A program made the translations under genes and the position numbers. The notes beneath the pieces are model-generated. The model saw only the letters and a list, made by a program, of their open reading frames with translations. It was not told the DNA's origin and made no database searches. Source: Candidatus Iainarchaeum sp. (GTDB lineage Archaea > Iainarchaeota > Iainarchaeia > Iainarchaeales > UBA10219). Taken from it: DNA of 64,000 nucleotides. The stretch is from NCBI GenBank assembly GCA_018304425.1, contig JAGVWE010000002.1:186001-250000 (forward strand). Reading direction: 5' to 3'. Positions 60,201 to 64,000 of the stretch are shown here, piece by piece (the stretch's first letter is position 1; each line of letters begins with the position of its first letter).

Positions 60201-60857
60201 GCGGCTGCCACCGAATCGGAGGCCAACTTCATCCCCATCAAGGGCCCCGAGCTGTTCAGCAAGTGGGTGGGCGAGAGTTCGAAGGGCATCCGGAAGGTGT
60301 TCCAGCGCGCGCGGCAGGTTAGCCCCTGCATCATTTTCTTCGACGAGTTCGACTCGGTGGCGACCCGGCGGGGCCACGGGGATGATTCGGGCGTCAGCGA
60401 GCGCGTGGTCAACCAGTTGCTGACCGAACTCGACGGGGTAGTTGAGTTGAAGGACGTGGTGTTCGTGGCCGCGACGAACCGGCCGGACCTGATTGACCCG
60501 GGAGTCATGCGACCGGGGAGGATTGACAAGGTCATCAAGGTGCCCGCACCCGACGAGAAGTCGAGGCTGCAGGTGTTCAAGGTGCACACCAAGAACGTGC
60601 CGATGGCAAAGGACGTGGACTTGAACGCACTGGCGAAGCAAACGGTTGGCTATAGCGGGGCTGACCTGGAGGGAGTGATAAGGGAAGCCGCCTTGATCAG
60701 CTTGAAGGAAAGCGACATGAAGCCGGGCGTGGTTACCTGGAAGCACTTCGAACTCGCCTTGAAGAAGATTCCGCCCAGCCTGCCAGAGGAAATCACGAAG
60801 GCCTATGATGCTTTCAGGGTGCAGCAGGCGGACTTCAAGCCCAGCTACATCGAGTGA
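57219..60857 (+). CDS. CDC48/VCP-type AAA ATPase, intein-containing precursor
   Basis: The 1212-residue precursor (727 residues after splicing) has the CDC48 N domain (about 1-190), the D1 AAA domain with Walker [12 protein letters not shown] (about 225) and Walker [14 protein letters not shown], and the D2 domain with [11 protein letters not shown] (about 983) and [13 protein letters not shown]. It unfolds proteins for the proteasome or membrane turnover. ATG 57219 ([11 protein letters not shown]) is preferred to GTG 57198, since TATA TTAAATTATTC ends near 57190. Confidence 0.96.
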   Translation: MSEPTRKQIQLIVQEPDPSHVGRNIVTLDRKAKEELGVTSGDIVEIEGSKKTAAVIWPARQEDEGKGVVRMDNLIRHNAGIGLGEKVLVRKGAYQEAKKVVLAPTQEIRIVASGYDRILKKNFIGRPLTKGDNVWISVFGSGFVYSVVDTNPKGVVKVTDFTKFILKEEPVKEAHEGVPRVAYEDIGGLEEQVQKVREMIELPMRHPELFRRLGISPPKGVLLHGPPGTGKTMMAKAVANETNAHFIAINAPALMCVGAETRILTNPEGEKTAESLFEEGLRQGTLVNDGALKIVELKEPLHVFGLNKDLKIQKGGITHITKLRARTVRLKTNLGDEAVVSSNQPFATLDAFGNLAWKTAGELKKGDFVAVAKNLPEPSPCQFEVFKLCKPTQRVNACTSNDGKRKPRKKAFSKAVSAGDYIQLSDSMNRRNRAFVRIPLEPSDELAHLLGLMYSEGYLSKDGLVFTNHDPILNRQFSELCEKVFGILATIKRTKAVCYSTTARLFLEKVLGFPVGKKGNYSLPHWYFKLSKAQTARFLQGFWEGDGTVGKAKGGYPTVRFYAKGKRILSDLSVLSKRLGWVCRLTPWKTPLGLMQALVLMGTRSRELFAEQIASRTKKFGRLRKWQASRTKQGDNLGVPDISPLLKRLKREAGLVYGKNLPEGPTERYISGRDPLTQRKLEEINALFGGHPALERLIKAEVAWSKITALKAEGERDLFDFTVEPFNNFLAGHSLLVMHNSKFVGEAEERIRQVFKEADENAPSIVFFDEIDAIAPKRDEVVGEVERRVVAQLLAAMDGMEARGNVIVIAATNRVNSIDEALRRPGRFDREIEIGVPTKEGRREIFTIHSRGMPLSKDVELDYFASITHGFVGADLAALAKEAAMKALRRYLPKINLEEETIPAEVLETLEVTKKDFMNALKDVQPSALREVTVEIPNVRWTQIGGLEETKEEIKQAIEWPLKYPDAFKKMGIKPPKGILLYGPPGCGKTLLAKAAATESEANFIPIKGPELFSKWVGESSKGIRKVFQRARQVSPCIIFFDEFDSVATRRGHGDDSGVSERVVNQLLTELDGVVELKDVVFVAATNRPDLIDPGVMRPGRIDKVIKVPAPDEKSRLQVFKVHTKNVPMAKDVDLNALAKQTVGYSGADLEGVIREAALISLKESDMKPGVVTWKHFELALKKIPPSLPEEITKAYDAFRVQQADFKPSYIE
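57984..59438 (+). mobile_element. Intein with LAGLIDADG homing endonuclease inside cdc48
   Basis: The 485-residue insert (Cys256-Asn740) lies in D1 between INAPALM and SKFVGEAEE, right at a pore-loop site used by several archaeal CDC48 inteins. It begins [20 protein letters not shown] and ends [14 protein letters not shown], with Ser as +1 residue. Endonuclease blocks [13 protein letters not shown] and [15 protein letters not shown] are intact. Both inteins of this window interrupt nucleotide- or DNA-handling enzymes at conserved motifs. Confidence 0.93.
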
Positions 60858-60876
60858 CGGATTTTTTTGGGTTGGC

Positions 60877-61467
60877 TTAGAAGAAGCCGAGGCCCACGGC
60901 TTTTGAGCCCAGGATGGTGCCGAAGAAGGCGAGGCCCCACACCAACGGATTCCAGGTGAAGACCTTGGAGCCGTCCAGGGGAAAAATGGGGATGAGGTTG
61001 AAGGTGGCGAGGCCGAAGTTGATGCTCGCGCCATAGGCTGTGATGAGGCCCAGTAACTCAGGGGGGTGGAAGAATAGGTAGGCGAGCGTGAACAGGCAGC
61101 CCAACACAATGTTGGTCAGGGGCCCGGCCAGGGAGATGAAGCCGTTTTGCTTGCGGGAAAGGTTGTCGGAAAAGATGTAGACCGCGCCGGGTGCCGCGAA
61201 GACGACACCGAAAACCGCGGCCATGACGACGGCGAGGACGAGGCCGGACTGCCACATGCGGTACTCGGCGTGCGCGCCGAAGCGGATGGCGACATACTTG
61301 TGCGCGAGTTCGTGGAAGATGAAGCCCGTGCCGGTGGCGACCAAGACGATGGGCATGAGCCGGAAGAAGTCGCCGAACTGGAAGATGCCGCCGCCAAAGG
61401 CCCAGGCAAAGGCCACGCTGATGGTGAGCCAGCTGATGAGGATTTCGTTGCGTTCGCGGTCTTCCAT
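60877..61467 (-). CDS. Site-2 protease family (M50-like) membrane protein
   Basis: The 196-residue protein has about six helices with the zinc motif HELAHKYVA (HExxH, about residue 52) and the second motif NLIPIFPLDGSKVF (N-x-P-x-x-P-x-DG type) in a later helix, the two ligands of S2P intramembrane proteases. It lacks PDZ or CBS domains, so it is a minimal member. It may cleave membrane-bound regulators. The minus promoter TTTATATC is about 30 bases upstream, back to back with the operator D promoter of 61559. Confidence 0.88.
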   Translation of the reverse strand: MEDRERNEILISWLTISVAFAWAFGGGIFQFGDFFRLMPIVLVATGTGFIFHELAHKYVAIRFGAHAEYRMWQSGLVLAVVMAAVFGVVFAAPGAVYIFSDNLSRKQNGFISLAGPLTNIVLGCLFTLAYLFFHPPELLGLITAYGASINFGLATFNLIPIFPLDGSKVFTWNPLVWGLAFFGTILGSKAVGLGFF

Positions 61468-61511
61468 GGTTCTCCAAGGAGTGTAAGGGGAAAAAAGATA
61501 TAAATAGATAA

Positions 61512-61529
61512 TTTCGTTAATCGACGAAT
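61512..61529 (+). promoter_or_regulatory. Shared surface-regulon operator, site D (before TM-OB-fold gene)
   Basis: TTTCGTTAATCGACGAAT with perfect TTCGT/ACGAA arms runs into ATTTAAGG (TATA 61529-61535), followed by the ATG at 61559. The spacing to TATA is one base shorter than at sites A and C. This site is 30 kb from the pilus locus and before a non-pilus gene, so the regulon may be wider. Confidence 0.6.
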
Positions 61530-61558
61530 ATTTAAGGGGTTCGTTTCATGGGCTTATA

Positions 61559-61921
61559 ATGGAGTTAAGCGACCAGCTGATTGGGTTCGCGGCGGCAGGG
61601 TGCGCGGTGATAGGGCTGGGCCTGCTCTTCTACGGGTTGCAGGCCGCTGAACCCCTCCCCCTACGAATTGCGGAAATCGATGAAACGCTGGCCGGAAAAA
61701 AAGTGGCGCTCCAGGGAACCGTGGAGTGGACGCGGCAAGCCAAGACTGCGTTGCTCGCGGGGTTGAAGGACGGAGAGGAAATCACGGTGGTTGCCTTCAA
61801 GCCCGGTGAAGGGGAACTGCGCCTGCTCCGGAAAGGCGGCACCGTGAAAGTGATTGGCCGAATCCAGGAATACCGCGGCGAACTCGAAGTAGTCATCGAA
61901 CGCGTTGAAGCACTTGACTGA
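61559..61921 (+). CDS. Membrane-anchored OB-fold protein
   Basis: The 120-residue protein has an N-terminal helix (about 7-27, IGFAAAGCAVIGLGLLFYGL) and an OB-fold-like domain (about 35-118: GKKVALQGTVEWTRQAKTAL; GGTVKVIGRIQEYRGELEVV). Such folds bind nucleic acid or oligosaccharides; with the anchor it probably faces outside. The leaderless promoter has operator site D. It overlaps the downstream transporter start by 17 bases. Confidence 0.72.
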   Translation: MELSDQLIGFAAAGCAVIGLGLLFYGLQAAEPLPLRIAEIDETLAGKKVALQGTVEWTRQAKTALLAGLKDGEEITVVAFKPGEGELRLLRKGGTVKVIGRIQEYRGELEVVIERVEALD

Positions 61922-63116
61922 AGAACTGCTCTGGCTGATACTGGGCTGGCTGCTCGGAGTAGTTGCGGGACTGCTTCCCGGCATCCACGCGAACACGATT
62001 TCCTTTCTGCTGCTCGGCTTCGCCGCCAACACGGGTCAACCCGACAAATGGGCCTATGTCGTCGTGGGCATGAACATCGTGCAGGCCTTCGTGGACTTCA
62101 TCCCCAACATCTTCCTGGGACTGCCGGACAGCGAAGCCTTTGCCTCCCTCCTCCCGGGGCACCGGTTTCTCGCAAAGGGCAAGGGCTTGTACGCGGTGAG
62201 GCTGGGCATTATCGGCGCGCTGAGTGGAAGCCTCCTCGCAGCCCTGCTGTTCCCCTTGTTCGCTGGTTTCCTTGCGAAAGCCCTTGACTTCGTGGAAGCC
62301 ATCATCCCCTTGGCGCTTGGACTCGTGCTGGTATCCCTGGTGGCAGGGGAAAGGGATTGGAAGAAACGAGGACAGGCCGTGGCCGTGATTGCCTTGGCCG
62401 GCGGGTTCGGGTTACTGACACTGCCCTCCAGCGCGTTCGCGGACCCCTTGTTTCCCGCCATCACCGGGTTATTCGGGGTGGCAGGGCTCCTGAACGGCTT
62501 GCGAGGGGAAAACCGGGTGCCCGAACAACTTGACGGCATAAGCCCCCTCAAGCCCAAAAACCTCTTGGAGGGCGGCGTGCTCGGCTCCCTCGCGGCAGGC
62601 ATCGTTGCCCTGTTGCCGGCCATCGGACCCGGAGAAGCCTCCTACCTGCTCATGAAGTTGTTCAAGAAAACGAGTGCCAGCCTCTACTTGATCATCGTCG
62701 GCTGCATCAACGCCGCGAACCTCTTGTTCAGCTTCCTCTTCCTCTACTTGCTGGGGAAGACGAGGACCGGCGCCGCAGCCGCCCTGGAAAGGCTTGGCCT
62801 GCTGGACGCGCCCACCCTGGTTGCCGTCACGGGCGCAAGCCTGGTGAGCGCGGCGGCGGGTGCCTGGCTGTGCCTGTGGCTGGCCAAGGCAGCCGCCAAA
62901 AAAATAAGCCAAGTCAACTACCGGTCGCTGAACGCGGGCGTGATTTGCTTCCTGGGAGCCATTGTTTTTCTCCTGCAAGGCCTGCCCGGCCTGCTGGTGC
63001 TCGTCGTAGGCACCGCGATCGGGCTGGTCCCGCTGGCGTTCGGGGTGCGGCGCGCGCACGCCATGAGCTACTTGATGGTGCCCACGCTGGCCTACTACCT
63101 TGGCTTCCCAGGATAA
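61905..63116 (+). CDS. TctA-like (DUF112-type) archaeal membrane transporter
   Basis: The 403-residue protein has about ten to twelve helices. PGIHANTISFLLLGF near residues 25-40 and a repeat-like LPAIGPGEASYLLMKLF near 240 reflect the two inverted halves typical of the tripartite tricarboxylate transporter TctA family, in the archaeal branch that lacks a binding protein. The substrate is unknown. The start is TTG 61905, overlapping the OB-fold gene, with translational coupling; the upstream promoter is shared. Confidence 0.82.
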   Translation: MKHLTEELLWLILGWLLGVVAGLLPGIHANTISFLLLGFAANTGQPDKWAYVVVGMNIVQAFVDFIPNIFLGLPDSEAFASLLPGHRFLAKGKGLYAVRLGIIGALSGSLLAALLFPLFAGFLAKALDFVEAIIPLALGLVLVSLVAGERDWKKRGQAVAVIALAGGFGLLTLPSSAFADPLFPAITGLFGVAGLLNGLRGENRVPEQLDGISPLKPKNLLEGGVLGSLAAGIVALLPAIGPGEASYLLMKLFKKTSASLYLIIVGCINAANLLFSFLFLYLLGKTRTGAAAALERLGLLDAPTLVAVTGASLVSAAAGAWLCLWLAKAAAKKISQVNYRSLNAGVICFLGAIVFLLQGLPGLLVLVVGTAIGLVPLAFGVRRAHAMSYLMVPTLAYYLGFPG

Positions 63117-63147
63117 GCATTTATGCGCGTGCGTGCAAATAGGGTGC

Positions 63148-63513
63148 ATGTGGAAGATAAAACTGGCCACCCTTGAATCCATCCTCTTGGCGGCGCGGAA
63201 CACGTACCCAAATGAATTCATGAGCCTCCTAGGCGGAAGCAGGCAAGCGAAAAACATTGACGAATTGGTCGTCGTTCCGGCGGTGTTCGGGGAAACCTTT
63301 ACCCTCGTGCAGACGCATTTGATTCCCTTCGACCAACGCATCGTGGGCTCGGTGCACTCCCATCCCTCCGGACGGGCATCGCCTTCGGCAGAGGACTTGA
63401 ACGCGTTCAGCGCCTTTGGAGACATCCACTTGATTGTCGGGGAACCCTTTGCCTTGGACTCCGTCCGGGCCTACACCGTGGCCGGAAAGGCCGTGCGCTT
63501 GCAAGTCGTTTGA
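63148..63513 (+). CDS. JAMM/MPN-domain metalloprotease-like protein
   Basis: From ATG 63148 (MWKIKLATLESILLA) the protein is 121 residues with a complete JAMM motif: NEFMSLLGG (Glu) and HSH-PSGRASP-SAED, i.e. HxH-x7-SxxD. Archaeal members can remove ubiquitin-like SAMP proteins or act on peptides. The TATA (CATTTATGCG) lies about 25-30 bases upstream, supporting this start over an upstream frame from 63100. It is a single-domain protein of usual length. Confidence 0.88.
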   Translation: MWKIKLATLESILLAARNTYPNEFMSLLGGSRQAKNIDELVVVPAVFGETFTLVQTHLIPFDQRIVGSVHSHPSGRASPSAEDLNAFSAFGDIHLIVGEPFALDSVRAYTVAGKAVRLQVV

Positions 63514-63553
63514 GCCCTCAAGCCATTTAAAGAGATGCGGGAATAATTCTCAC

Positions 63554-64000
63554 ATGAACGCTTCCAAGGCATTGCTGGTTTCCCTGGACGGGTTGGGGGA
63601 TAGGCTCATCCCTGAATTGAAGGGAAAAACGCCGCTGGAGGCCGCCAAAAAACCGAACCTGGACCGGCTCGCGCGCGAGGGCATCACGGGCTTGATGAAC
63701 ACGGTCGCGGTCGGGGTGCGACCGGGCTCTGACACCAGCCACTTGTGCATGCTTGGCTATGACCCCAAAGAATATTACACGGGCCGCGGGCCCATCGAGG
63801 CAGCAGGGGTTGGAATTTTCACCCAGGCCGGGGACGTCGCCTTGCGCGGCAACTTCGGAACCGTCGACGAAAAGTGGATAATCAAAGACCGGCGGGCGGG
63901 ACGGATTTTGGACGTCAGTGAACTGTGCAAGGCCCTGGACGGGCTTGAAATCAACGGGGTTACGTTCAATGTCAAGGCCGGAACCGGACACCGCGCCGCG
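63554..64000 (+). CDS. apgM: 2,3-bisphosphoglycerate-independent phosphoglycerate mutase, archaeal type (N-terminal part)
   Basis: The first 149 residues are present before the window ends. LLVSLDGLGDR carries the first metal Asp, and RPGSDTSHLCMLGYDPKEYY has the catalytic Ser of the alkaline-phosphatase superfamily, with YTGRGPIEAAGVGI as in archaeal ApgM (about 400 residues when complete). It interconverts 3- and 2-phosphoglycerate in glycolysis or gluconeogenesis. The promoter CATTTAAAGAG lies about 25 bases before ATG. Confidence 0.92.
   Translation, partial: MNASKALLVSLDGLGDRLIPELKGKTPLEAAKKPNLDRLAREGITGLMNTVAVGVRPGSDTSHLCMLGYDPKEYYTGRGPIEAAGVGIFTQAGDVALRGNFGTVDEKWIIKDRRAGRILDVSELCKALDGLEINGVTFNVKAGTGHRAA

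Noticed and set aside
58809..61109. A 766-codon open frame antisense to cdc48
   Set aside because: It mirrors the codon pattern of the real AAA ATPase gene in GC-rich DNA; its translation has no domain and is full of low-complexity Leu/Arg/Pro.
1..64000. tRNA, rRNA or CRISPR array
   Set aside because: No T-loop/anticodon arrangement, rRNA signature or regularly spaced repeats were found by eye; a covariance-model scan would be needed to exclude a tRNA with an intron.

Overview
The window is archaeal. It carries Orc1/Cdc6, both RFC clamp-loader subunits, CDC48, an archaeal PheS/PheT pair, NreA, a type IA topoisomerase, Lrp/AsnC and TrmB regulators, a FlaK-type prepilin peptidase with class III signal peptides, and AT-rich BRE/TATA promoters about 25 bases ahead of leaderless starts. 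The DNA is GC-rich with AT-rich promoter islands. Several families are reduced (PIN-only Nob1-like, NFACT-R-only RqcH-like), ThrRS is of bacterial type, and there are many short membrane proteins. This would fit a DPANN-type archaeon (for example Diapherotrites or relatives), but the lineage is an inference, not something read from a marker gene here.

Layout. 1-6.4 kb: an MBL-fold hydrolase, a surface protein, a NitT/TauT-type ABC importer with a divergent TrmB-like regulator and a perfect 18-bp operator palindrome, plus three paralogous four-helix membrane proteins. 6.4-21.5 kb: informational core (Nob1-like PIN, pheS-pheT, RelBE-like module, rfcL, YchF-type GTPase, cdc6) and a 2-hydroxyacid dehydrogenase/aminotransferase operon, an endonuclease IV-like protein and a PIN protein preceded by a 25-residue basic micro-ORF. 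21.5-36 kb: a large surface/pilus locus with an 874-residue adhesin-like protein, about ten class III signal peptide (pilin-like) genes, prepilin peptidase, two TadC-type membrane proteins and a secretion ATPase. Inside this region are a His/Gly-rich membrane protein with a membrane-anchored HTH protein, and a tandem Lrp regulator. 36-50 kb: an mTERF-like repeat protein, NUDIX, bacterial-type thrS, nreA, rfcS, a tRNA methylthiotransferase, two tandem GNAT-like paralogues, and a diverged ATP-cone/NrdD-like protein divergent from an Lrp regulator. 50-64 kb: topA and cdc48, each interrupted by a LAGLIDADG-type intein, an RqcH C-terminal-half protein, a lipoprotein, a site-2 protease, a TM-OB-fold protein, a TctA-like transporter, a JAMM protease and the start of apgM.

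The strongest apparently undescribed signal is a shared promoter element, TTCGT-N6-ACGAA directly abutting the TATA box. It occurs before the 874-residue surface protein, two pilin operons and the TM-OB-fold gene, which suggests one regulator controls the cell-surface programme. Other candidates are the mTERF-like protein, the reduced RqcH and the NrdD-like protein. No tRNA, rRNA or CRISPR array was recognised by eye.
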